Below are positions 1 through 5,749 of a DNA stretch of 6,014 bases, piece after piece (within the stretch, counting starts at the first letter, position 1; each line of letters starts with the position of its first letter). Made by a program: the position numbers and the translations under genes. A model generated the notes under the pieces. It had not been told where the DNA came from. It saw only the letters and a program-made list of their open reading frames with translations, and did not search any database. This DNA is from an uncultured Clostridia bacterium. Lineage in GTDB: Bacteria > Bacillota > Clostridia > Christensenellales > Borkfalkiaceae. The DNA lies in assembly GCA_947629845.1 (NCBI GenBank), contig CANRFD010000080.1:1-6014 (forward strand). The letters are read 5' to 3'.

Positions 1-3
1 GGA

Positions 4-27
4 CATGTTTCGACTACGCTCAACATG
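4..27. repeat. Small hairpin repeat (REP-like) at left edge
   Basis: CATGTT (4-9) and AACATG (22-27) form a perfect 6-bp inverted repeat around a 12-base loop. Read on the minus strand, the loop region has the form GTTGAGCGTAGTCGAAAC, which resembles short dispersed palindromic repeats I have seen between genes in many bacterial genomes. That resemblance is from memory and was not searched. No ORF of note covers it. It may continue beyond the window edge. Confidence 0.4.
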
Positions 28-49
28 ACGTGATTATGTGGCGGGGCGG

Positions 50-190
50 GGGATATGGGAAGATCTCCTCCGTTCCTGCGGAACGTCGAGATGAGGACAC
101 CGCGGGATATGGGTGGAGCCCCACCCCCCTACCCCCCTCCCGAGGAGGGGGCGCGTAGGATCCGTTCCTCCCGAGGAGGGAGCGGGGGAC
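50..190. repeat. GC-rich hairpin repeat cluster downstream of lepA
   Basis: This non-coding stretch lies just past the lepA stop codon. It contains GGGATATGGG twice (50-59, 104-113), a perfect hairpin CGTTCC-TGC-GGAACG (71-85), GGGTGG/CCACCC (111-116/121-126), an 8-bp stem CCCCCTCC-CGA-GGAGGGGG (133-151) and a second shorter version CCTCC-CGA-GGAGG (167-179). The 17-mer CTCCCGAGGAGGGGGCG at 137-153 recurs exactly at 5809-5825. In each place it is preceded by GCCCCACCCCC and lies next to a minus-strand gene's stop codon. None of the stems is followed by a T-tract on the minus strand, so these are not ordinary intrinsic terminators. They could still act as RNA 3'-end structures or simply be dispersed repeats. 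No gene is visible in 1-193. Confidence 0.6.
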
Positions 191-193
191 AGG

Positions 194-2005
194 TTATTTG
201 TCTTTGTTGGTTTTTAGGATCTCCATAAAGACTTCGCTGGGGACTTCGACGGTGCCGATCTTGCGCATGCGCTTTTTGCCCTCCTTCTGCTTCTCCAAGA
301 GCTTCTTCTTGCGCGTGATGTCGCCGCCGTAGCACTTGGCGAGGACGTCTTTCCGCACCGCCTTTACCGTTTCGCGGGCGATGATCTTCCCCCCCACCGC
401 CGCCTGCACGGGGATCTCGAAGAGTTGGCGGGGAATGGCGTCCTTCAGATTTTCGCACAGCGTTCGGCCGCGCGCGTACGCACGCTCCTCGTGCACGATG
501 GTGGAGAGCGCGTCGCACGGGTCGCCGTTGAGCAGGATATCCAGCTTCACCAGCCTGCTGCGCTCGTACCCCGCGAGCTCGTAATCGAAACTTGCGTATC
601 CCTTGGTGCGGGATTTGAGTTCGTCGAAAAAGTCATAGACGATCTCGTTGAGCGGCAGGCGGTATTCGAGCTTGACGCGGCGGGTATCGATGTAGGTCAT
701 GTCCTTGAAAACGCCGCGCTTGTCCTGACAGAGCTCCATGACGGAGCCCAAATATTCGGGCGGGGAATAGACCTCCGCCTTGACGATGGGTTCCTCCATA
801 TACTCGATCTCGGCGGCGGGCGGGAGATGGGAGGGATTGTCCACATAAAATTCGTTGCCGTCCGTCTTATGCACGAGGTAGGAGACGGAGGGCGCCGTCG
901 TGATGATGTCGAGGTTGAATTCGCGCTCGATGCGCTCCTGAATGATCTCCATGTGGAGAAGCCCCAAGAAGCCGCAGCGGAACCCGAAGCCGAGGGCGAC
1001 GGAATTATCGGGCTCGAAGGTGAGCGACGCGTCGTTGAGTTTGAGCTTCATGATGGCGTCCTTGAGATCGAGGAACTTGCTGCCGTCGAGCGGGTAGATG
1101 CCGCAAAAGACGACGGGCTGCACCTTTTTGTAGCCCGGGAGGGGCTCGGCGGCGGGCGCGAGGGCGCTTGTTACGGTGTCGCCGACGGCGACGTCCTCGA
1201 TGGACTTGATGGAGGCGGCGATGTAGCCCACTTCCCCCGCGAGCAGCGCTTCCTTGGGCTGGAGGCGGGGAGAGAACGCCCCCACCTCGGTGACTTCGTA
1301 GATCTTATCGGAGAGGAAGGCCTTGACCTTGTCCCCCACCTTTACGGCGCCGTCCTTGACGCGGACGAAGAGGATGACGCCCTTGTAATTATCGTAATAG
1401 CTATCGAAGATGAGCGCCTTTAAGGGAGCCTCCGTGTCGCCCTCGGGGGGCGGGACGAACTTGACGATGGCCTCCAGAACGTCCTGCATGTTGGTGCCCT
1501 CCTTGGCGGAGACGCAGGGCGCCTCGCTTGCGTCCAGCCCGATGACGTCCTCGATCTCCGCCTTGGTCTCGTCGATGCGGGCGGAGGAGAGGTCGATCTT
1601 GTTGATGACGGGCACGATCTCGAGGTTGTTTTCGAGAGCGAGGTAGACGTTGGCGAGCGTCTGCGCCTCCACGCCCTGCGTGGCGTCCACGACGAGGACG
1701 GCGCCCTCGCATGCGGCGAGAGAGCGGGAGACCTCGTAGGTGAAGTCGACATGGCCGGGGGTATCGATCAGGTTGAGCTCGTATTCCCGCCCGTCCTTCG
1801 CCGTATAGAACATGCGGACGGGCGCGAGCTTGATGGTGATGCCGCGTTCGCGCTCGATATCCATGCTGTCAAGCAGCTGCTGCTCCATGTCGCGCTTGGC
1901 AACCTGCCCCGTGAGTTCCATGATGCGGTCGGCGATCGTGCTCTTGCCGTGGTCGATGTGTGCTATGATGCAGAAATTGCGGATATTTGTACTCGCCTTC
2001 GCCAT
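194..2005 (-). CDS. lepA: Elongation factor 4 (LepA), translational GTPase
   Basis: This is a complete 603-residue LepA/EF-4, the normal length for the family. EF-4 is a ribosome-bound GTPase related to EF-G that acts on translating or assembling ribosomes. GTPase motifs are clear: G1 AHIDHGKST at 15-23, G2 RGITIK at 54-59, G3 DTPGH at 81-85, G4 NKID at 135-138 and G5 SAK at 166-168. Domain II and the EF-G-like domains follow, including a [16 protein letters not shown] stretch typical of LepA. The lysine-rich C-terminal LepA-specific domain (about 565-600) ends in a [21 protein letters not shown] sequence. The ATG start at 2005 matches the usual N-terminus and is preceded by GAGAGGAAAG (2014-2023), with an 11-base gap from AGGA to ATG. 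In many Firmicutes lepA is followed by hemW, but only repeats lie downstream here up to the window edge. It is divergent from the phosphodiesterase gene and has its own promoter. No truncation or missing key residue is seen. Confidence 0.98.
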   Translation of the reverse strand: MAKASTNIRNFCIIAHIDHGKSTIADRIMELTGQVAKRDMEQQLLDSMDIERERGITIKLAPVRMFYTAKDGREYELNLIDTPGHVDFTYEVSRSLAACEGAVLVVDATQGVEAQTLANVYLALENNLEIVPVINKIDLSSARIDETKAEIEDVIGLDASEAPCVSAKEGTNMQDVLEAIVKFVPPPEGDTEAPLKALIFDSYYDNYKGVILFVRVKDGAVKVGDKVKAFLSDKIYEVTEVGAFSPRLQPKEALLAGEVGYIAASIKSIEDVAVGDTVTSALAPAAEPLPGYKKVQPVVFCGIYPLDGSKFLDLKDAIMKLKLNDASLTFEPDNSVALGFGFRCGFLGLLHMEIIQERIEREFNLDIITTAPSVSYLVHKTDGNEFYVDNPSHLPPAAEIEYMEEPIVKAEVYSPPEYLGSVMELCQDKRGVFKDMTYIDTRRVKLEYRLPLNEIVYDFFDELKSRTKGYASFDYELAGYERSRLVKLDILLNGDPCDALSTIVHEERAYARGRTLCENLKDAIPRQLFEIPVQAAVGGKIIARETVKAVRKDVLAKCYGGDITRKKKLLEKQKEGKKRMRKIGTVEVPSEVFMEILKTNKDK

Positions 2006-2029
2006 TTTTCTTACTTTCCTCTCAAAAAT

Positions 2030-2058
2030 ATTATAACGGAAACAAAAAAAATTTGCAA
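2030..2058 (-). promoter_or_regulatory. lepA sigma-A-type promoter
   Basis: On the minus strand there is a -35 TTGCAA (2053-2058), a 17-bp spacer and a perfect -10 TATAAT (2030-2035). The predicted transcript start is near 2023. This would leave a leader of about 18 bases with the purine-rich ribosome site GAGAGGAAAG (2014-2023) at its very 5' end. The spacer contains a run of eight A/T pairs (2044-2051). Motif fit and spacing are good; the start point is inferred. Confidence 0.75.
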
Positions 2059-2064
2059 CTGCTA

Positions 2065-2093
2065 TTGCAATTTCCGCATGAATTTGCTAAAAT
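2065..2093 (+). promoter_or_regulatory. Extended -10 promoter of the phosphodiesterase gene
   Basis: The elements are -35 TTGCAA (2065-2070), a 17-bp spacer, a TGC extended -10 motif (2085-2087) and -10 TAAAAT (2088-2093). The A-tract at 2044-2051 lies where an UP element would be. The predicted transcript start is about 2099-2101, only a few bases before the ATG at 2104. The -35 box lies 6 bp from the -35 of the opposing lepA promoter and has the same palindromic sequence, so the two promoters probably cannot be fully occupied together. Confidence 0.65.
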
Positions 2094-2103
2094 AACCGTG
2101 CAT

Positions 2104-2817
2104 ATGTACGAATTTTTGACGGCTAAACCTATTGCACATCGCGGCTTGCACGGGGACGGCGTTCCCGAAAACAGCGTTGCGGCCTTTCGCGCCGCCATAG
2201 AAGCGGGATTTCCCATCGAAACCGACGTCCGCCTTTCGGCAGACGACAGGCTTGTCGTGTTCCACGACGACGACCTTCTGCGCATGACGGGGGACGAACG
2301 GAGCGTTGGGGAATGCACCGTTTCCCAGCTAAAACACCTGCGCCTCGAGGGGGCGGACGAGCAGATCCCCCTCCTCTCCGAGCTGCTGCGGCTGGTGGCG
2401 GGGCGGGTGCCCCTTCTCATCGAGATCAAGAACATGGACGGCGTAAAGCCCAAAAAGATCGCCGCCGCCCTTGCAAAGGCGCTGGAAAATTATAGGGGCG
2501 AATTTGCCGTGCAGAGCTTTCAGCCCTTCTATGTGAAGGCGTTCAAAAAGCTGCGGCGGGATGTGCCGTGCGGCGTGCTCGGCACCGCAGAAGCGGGCGC
2601 GGCCAAGGGCATGAAGGCGTTTACCATCCGCACGCTGTGCTTTAACTTTTCCGTGCGGCCCGACTTTGTGAGCTACCGCAAGGAGGACTTTGAACAGCGG
2701 AGCGTGCGGCGGTTCAAGAAAATACGGCTCGCGTGGGTGGTGCGCTCCCCCAAGGAGGCGGAGGACATGCGGAAACGCGCCGACAATGTGATTTTTGAAG
2801 GGTTTTTGCCCGAATAA
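2104..2817 (+). CDS. Glycerophosphodiester phosphodiesterase (GDPD family)
   Basis: The 237-residue product hydrolyses glycerophosphodiesters (deacylated phospholipid headgroups) to glycerol-3-phosphate and an alcohol. It has the single TIM-barrel GDPD domain. Visible catalytic and metal-site residues are H12-R13 (AHRG), E22-N23 (PEN), E39 and D41 (ETDV), H54 (FHD), E107 and K109 (IEIK) and S138 (QSF). It ends in an FEGFLP motif near the C-terminus. There is no signal peptide or membrane segment, so it is likely cytoplasmic. The reading frame is open back to 1987, but homology begins at the ATG at 2104 and the upstream part would overlap both promoters, so I chose 2104. An in-frame GTG at 2098 is an alternative. 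No Shine-Dalgarno sequence is visible, consistent with a nearly leaderless mRNA. The gene is divergent from lepA, convergent with the arabinofuranosidase gene, and followed by a strong terminator. The exact substrate cannot be told, so no gene symbol is given. Confidence 0.92.
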   Translation: MYEFLTAKPIAHRGLHGDGVPENSVAAFRAAIEAGFPIETDVRLSADDRLVVFHDDDLLRMTGDERSVGECTVSQLKHLRLEGADEQIPLLSELLRLVAGRVPLLIEIKNMDGVKPKKIAAALAKALENYRGEFAVQSFQPFYVKAFKKLRRDVPCGVLGTAEAGAAKGMKAFTIRTLCFNFSVRPDFVSYRKEDFEQRSVRRFKKIRLAWVVRSPKEAEDMRKRADNVIFEGFLPE

Positions 2818-2826
2818 GGGTTTCCC

Positions 2827-2854
2827 CCCCCGCGGCTGACGCGGGGGATTTTTT
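2827..2854 (+). terminator. Intrinsic terminator of the phosphodiesterase gene
   Basis: A perfect 8-bp GC stem CCCCCGCG (2827-2834) / CGCGGGGG (2840-2847) with loop GCTGA is followed by A and six Ts (2849-2854). It begins 10 bases after the stop codon at 2815-2817. This is a textbook Rho-independent terminator on the plus strand. Confidence 0.9.
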
Positions 2855-2962
2855 GTGGGGAGGCTGTTTGGAGGGAAGAAGGACGGCTTTCCCTTGGCTC
2901 CCCCATTTGGGGGAGCTGTCACGCAGTGACTGAAGGGGTGGGGAGAAGAACCCCTATCCCCC

Positions 2963-3070
2963 GCTGCGCGGGTACTTCCCCCAAAGGGGGGAAGCAAGGA
3001 GGCGGACAGGCTGCGCGGGTACTTCAGCACAAGGCACGCCTGCGGCGCCCCAAAGGGAGGAAGCAAGGAG
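2963..3070. repeat. Imperfect direct duplication inside the hairpin element
   Basis: GCTGCGCGGGTACTTC occurs at 2963-2978 and 3010-3025. The following 23 bases (2979-3001) recur at 3048-3070 with one mismatch. In the first copy the two parts are contiguous. In the second they are separated by 22 bases (3026-3047), which include the hairpin CGCC-TGC-GGCG. The first copy forms a clean 8-bp stem (2975-2982/2987-2994) that the insertion breaks up in the second. The pattern fits a tandem duplication followed by an insertion, or two diverged members of one repeat family. Confidence 0.65.
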
Positions 3071-3092
3071 ACAATTCGATTGCTCAGGGAAG

Positions 3093-3118
3093 ATTCACTC
3101 GGGCTGCGCCCTCGGAAT
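3093..3118. repeat. REP-like hairpin
   Basis: Outer arms ATTC (3093-3096) and GAAT (3115-3118) enclose the stem GGGC-TGC-GCCC (3101-3111). The layout resembles the short 'GATTC...GAATGA' palindromic repeats common between genes in Firmicutes genomes; this is from memory. It lies within the larger repeat mosaic. Confidence 0.4.
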
Positions 3119-3173
3119 GAGGGGCATATCGGATGATATGGCCTCGACGGGAGCCAAGGGGGAGCGAAGGCAA

Positions 3174-3201
3174 ACAGCCGACCGCGGGAGCGGCCGGCTG
3201 T
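3174..3201 (-). terminator. Probable terminator hairpin of the arabinofuranosidase gene
   Basis: ACAGCCG (3174-3180) pairs with CGGCTGT (3195-3201), then after one A/C mismatch CCGC (3182-3185) pairs with GCGG (3190-3193) around a 4-base loop. This gives an 11-bp interrupted GC stem 48 bases past the arabinofuranosidase stop codon. On the minus strand the stem is followed only by a short T-rich stretch (TGTTTGCC), so termination may be weak. It has no T-tract in the plus direction. Confidence 0.5.
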
Positions 3202-3208
3202 GGTTCAA

Positions 3209-3250
3209 AAAGTGACAGCGCTTGGAGTTAAAGTGACAGCGCTTTTAGTT
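3209..3250. repeat. 21-bp tandem duplication with LacI/CcpA-operator-like cores
   Basis: Two adjacent 21-bp units (3209-3229 and 3230-3250) differ only at two positions (GG versus TT). Each contains AGTGACAGCGCTT. The second unit includes the first two bases of the arabinofuranosidase stop codon. The core TGACAGCGCTTTTA (3234-3247) matches the general cre consensus TGWAARCGYTWNCW at about 12 of 14 positions, and TGACAGCGCTTGGA (3213-3226) at about 11. The 21-bp spacing puts both cores on the same DNA face. A regulatory role is not established, because the sites lie at a gene's 3' end, far from any visible promoter. Confidence 0.6.
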
Positions 3251-5648
3251 ATTTGGTGCGGATCTGGATGGCGGTCACGCTGTAGGGCTTGACGGCGATG
3301 CCGAGCGATTTGCCCGTGAAGCCCGCCTTCCACGTTTCGGGAGAGATGGCGTCGCCGGCGGCGTAGGTGCTGACGGCGTCGGGGTCGCTGTTGGAGATCT
3401 CCGTCACCTTGGCGATGCCGGTGAGCTCGGTATCCGCGAGGGCGACGTTGATGTTGAACTTGACCTGCGTGCCGCCCGCGTTGACGATCTTCACGATGAG
3501 ATTGCCCGCGTCGTCCTTGCTCGTGACGTAGTAGAGGTTGTTGTAGGTGCGGGAGCCCGTGCCGCCCGTCTGGCGAACCGTCGTGGTGGGCATGGCGCCG
3601 CCCTCGGGGAAGGTGAGCTCGGAGCGGATCTTGGTCGTGCCCGCGTTCTGCATGAAGAGCTGCTGGACGAAGTAGTTGGGCGTAAGGACGACCGTCTTGT
3701 TGGTGAAGTACATCATGTTGGCGCCGATCCACTGGTTGTCGGCACCGATGCCCGCCTGTGTGGCGAAATCGCTCTTATCGGCGACGGCGAACATGGGCGC
3801 GTAGGCGGCGAGTTTTACGATGTCGCCGTTGCGCTCGAAGCCCGTCATCATCGCGGCCTCGGAGAGCGCGGTGATCCAGCTGTTCTGCTTCTGGTTGTAG
3901 AGCACGTTGTCCTGTGCCGTGGGCGAACGTAGCCTGCTGTCGTTGGCGGCGTATTCGCCGACGAATACATTATAATAGTTGTCGGGATCGGTATCGGGAC
4001 GGGCGTAAGCGTCGTACATCTCGGTGTTCAGGAAGAAGTCGGTATAGTTGACGTAGTAGTGCTGGTCGTGCACGCCGTAGTCGGCGACCGTTTCGACGAC
4101 TTTGTTATCCCGTGCGGTGGTGGCGGCGTTCTGCGCCACGCCCCTGCTCATCTTGCCGTTGGAATTTTCGCAGTGCTGGAAGAGGGTACAGTTGCCGACG
4201 ATGGGCTGAACGTTATACTTTTTGAGCGCGGACATGAAGGTGTTATCCTTCAGGAACTTCTCGTAATACTTCGTATAATAGTCATCCCACTGTTCGTTGC
4301 CGATGCCGATGTAGTCCATTTCGAAGGGTTCGGGGTGCCCCAACTTCGCGCGGATCGCCCCCCACTTGGTCGAGGCGTCGCCCTTGGCGAAGTCGAGGAG
4401 GTCGATGGCGTCGCGGATGTAGTCTTCGACGCCCTTGCCGTGACGGCCCTCGAGCGCGCCGCCGTTCCCCTGCGTCTGGCAGCTCTTGCCGCAGTTGACG
4501 ATGGGAATGGCCTTGGCGCCGAGCGCATCGCACAGGCAGAAATATTCGTAGAAGCCGATGCCGTACTCGTGGTCGTAGTAGTTGCTTCCGCCCTGCCAGA
4601 TGTTGACGTTGTGCTTGCGCACCGCCTGTTCGCCGTACGTCGTCACGGAAGAGACGGCGCCGTTGTCGTTGACGGTGTAGGTGAGTTCGATGATGTCGTC
4701 GTCGCCGGCGTTGGCGCCCGTCACATAGGCGCCGACGGAGTTCTTCCAATCGTAGGCTTCCTTGAAGTTGGTGCCCTCGATGACGCAGCCGCCCGGGAAG
4801 CGGAAAAACTTGGGCGAGAGGTCGGAGATCGCCTTATAGATGTAGTTCTTCATGCCAAATTCCGTCGCGTCGAGCGTTTCGAGCTTTACGGCGTCGATCT
4901 GGAAGGCGCTATCTGCCTCGGCAAAGGAAATTTCCACCCGAAGTCCCTCTTCGCCGCTCTTGTCCGCGTGGATGGTCTTGATGTACTTCGTCCAATCCGC
5001 GCTCTCCGCAACGGTGAACGTGCCCGTTGCGTACACGGCGTCCTGTGCGTCCTTGACGCTGACGGTCACGTCGCCGTCGTAGTTCTTGATGAACATGGAG
5101 AAGGAATAGTCCTTGCCGTAGGTGACGGCGACGGGCACCTTTTCGTGGCCGACGTTGGAGATGGAGCCGCCCGCCTGCGTGTTGACGGTCGCGTAGTTGG
5201 GGTCGGTCGCGGCATAGAGCGCAACGCTTGCATTGCTCTCCACCTTGAAGTTCGCACGCGTCTCCTGCCAGCCGTACTTCGTGCCGCCCGTCGTCTCGCT
5301 TGTGAGCGTCTCGAAGGAGCCGTTCACGATGAGATTGTCGTCCAAGGCAAACGAGGCGTAGTTGATGTCCTCGAGGAAGAGCCCGAAGAGATCGGGCGAG
5401 ACGGAGCCGTTATCCCCCCGCATGAGCAGTTCGAGGTCGAGCGAGGCGTCCCACTCGCCCGCCGCATATGCGGGAGCCTGCCGATCGGCCACCTCGGGCT
5501 CGGGCGTCTGGCCGCCCGTGGTTCCGCCCGTGGTTCCGCCCGGGGTCTGTCCGCCGCCGGAATTTCCGCTGTCGCCGCACGCCGCGATCGCAAAGATCGA
5601 CGAAAGCGACATGACGCCGGCAAGCAATAATGCCAATTTTTTCTTCAT
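3249..5648 (-). CDS. Lipoprotein GH51 alpha-L-arabinofuranosidase with CBM4/9-like domain
   Basis: The predicted 799-residue enzyme removes terminal alpha-L-arabinofuranose from arabinan or arabinoxylan side chains at the cell surface. A lipoprotein signal peptide (MKKKLALLLAG...) leads to lipobox IAAC with lipid-attached C24. A Gly/Thr/Pro linker (about 25-52) follows, then the first GH51 strand (GLFLEDINYA, 89-98) and a CBM4/9-like insert starting NLIVNGSFE (105-113) and running to about 255. The catalytic barrel includes FRFPGGC (282-288), the FAKGD..TKWG.IRA..GHPEPF stretch (420-442) and GIGNEQW with acid/base E452. HDQHYY (527-532) and VFVGEYA with nucleophile E565 follow. A C-terminal beta domain completes the protein. 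The order and motifs match the plant/actinobacterial-type branch of GH51. The frame is open to 5786, but the ATG at 5648 has a ribosome site AGGGGG (5657-5662, 8-base gap) and starts an ideal signal peptide. No transporter or regulator for arabinose is adjacent. Exact substrate preference is unknown. Confidence 0.93.
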   Translation of the reverse strand: MKKKLALLLAGVMSLSSIFAIAACGDSGNSGGGQTPGGTTGGTTGGQTPEPEVADRQAPAYAAGEWDASLDLELLMRGDNGSVSPDLFGLFLEDINYASFALDDNLIVNGSFETLTSETTGGTKYGWQETRANFKVESNASVALYAATDPNYATVNTQAGGSISNVGHEKVPVAVTYGKDYSFSMFIKNYDGDVTVSVKDAQDAVYATGTFTVAESADWTKYIKTIHADKSGEEGLRVEISFAEADSAFQIDAVKLETLDATEFGMKNYIYKAISDLSPKFFRFPGGCVIEGTNFKEAYDWKNSVGAYVTGANAGDDDIIELTYTVNDNGAVSSVTTYGEQAVRKHNVNIWQGGSNYYDHEYGIGFYEYFCLCDALGAKAIPIVNCGKSCQTQGNGGALEGRHGKGVEDYIRDAIDLLDFAKGDASTKWGAIRAKLGHPEPFEMDYIGIGNEQWDDYYTKYYEKFLKDNTFMSALKKYNVQPIVGNCTLFQHCENSNGKMSRGVAQNAATTARDNKVVETVADYGVHDQHYYVNYTDFFLNTEMYDAYARPDTDPDNYYNVFVGEYAANDSRLRSPTAQDNVLYNQKQNSWITALSEAAMMTGFERNGDIVKLAAYAPMFAVADKSDFATQAGIGADNQWIGANMMYFTNKTVVLTPNYFVQQLFMQNAGTTKIRSELTFPEGGAMPTTTVRQTGGTGSRTYNNLYYVTSKDDAGNLIVKIVNAGGTQVKFNINVALADTELTGIAKVTEISNSDPDAVSTYAAGDAISPETWKAGFTGKSLGIAVKPYSVTAIQIRTK

Positions 5649-5678
5649 GTGAATTTCCCCCTTAAATTCTTTTCCTTG

Positions 5679-5707
5679 ATTGTACCATATTTTTCGCGCA
5701 CGCGCAA
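5679..5707 (-). promoter_or_regulatory. Extended -10 promoter of the arabinofuranosidase gene
   Basis: On the minus strand there is a -35-like TTGCGC (5702-5707), a 17-bp spacer whose last three bases are TGG (extended -10), and -10 TACAAT (5679-5684). The predicted start is near 5672, giving a leader of about 24 bases that contains the ribosome site AGGGGG (5657-5662). The -35 and part of the spacer lie in an alternating CGCGCACGCGCA tract (5695-5706). No clear operator palindrome overlaps it. Confidence 0.6.
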
Positions 5708-5749
5708 GGTTTTGACGAAATTTTTCACATTGACCGGAAAATCGGGGGC

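Larger units (their letters stand above)
2891..3160. repeat. Mosaic hairpin-repeat element bounded by 12-bp inverted repeats
   Basis: The non-coding region is bounded by CCCTTGGCTCCC (2891-2902) and its exact inverse complement GGGAGCCAAGGG (3149-3160). Inside are hairpins in series: GCTCCCCC-ATTT-GGGGGAGC (2897-2916), GTCAC-GCA-GTGAC (2918-2930), AGGGG/CCCCT (2934-2938/2951-2955), CCCGC-TGC-GCGGG (2960-2972), CTTCCCCC/GGGGGAAG (2975-2994), CGCC-TGC-GGCG (3037-3047), GGGC-TGC-GCCC (3101-3111) and CATATC-GGAT-GATATG (3125-3140). The opening part resembles a dispersed repeat I recall from gut Clostridia; this was not searched. There is no transposase and no clear target-site duplication, so it could be a MITE-like element or several abutting REP-type repeats. 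It fills the gap between two convergent genes. Confidence 0.6.

Noticed and set aside
133..179. Intrinsic terminators for lepA
   Set aside because: The stems are good, but no T-tract follows them on the minus strand, so a canonical terminator call is not supported.
425..1423. 332-codon plus-strand ORF opposite lepA
   Set aside because: It lies wholly inside lepA on the other strand, has Leu/Asp/Gly-rich composition and no ribosome site or known motif. It is a shadow frame.
1987..2103. N-terminal extension of the phosphodiesterase to the ATG at 1987
   Set aside because: It would overlap the lepA start and both promoters, and it adds 39 residues with no family similarity.
2329..3066. 245-codon minus-strand ORF running from the repeats into the phosphodiesterase gene
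   Set aside because: It crosses a strong terminator and the repeat region and is antisense to a well-supported gene. No family is recognisable.
2926..3120. 64-codon plus-strand ORF in the repeat mosaic
   Set aside because: It is made entirely of hairpin repeat DNA. Similar sequences are often mis-called as hypothetical proteins. It has no convincing ribosome site or domain.
2891..3160. Possible CRISPR array
   Set aside because: The repeats are not evenly spaced, there are no unique spacers of constant length, and no cas genes are present.
2891..3160. Possible complete insertion sequence
   Set aside because: There is no transposase-like reading frame and no target-site duplication next to the 12-bp inverted ends, so only a non-autonomous or composite repeat can be supported.
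4059..5630. Long 523-codon plus-strand ORF opposite the arabinofuranosidase gene
   Set aside because: It is antisense to a gene with clear catalytic motifs and signal peptide. Its product is low-complexity (Val/Asp/Gly/Arg-rich) with no recognisable domain, as expected for a shadow frame in GC-rich DNA.
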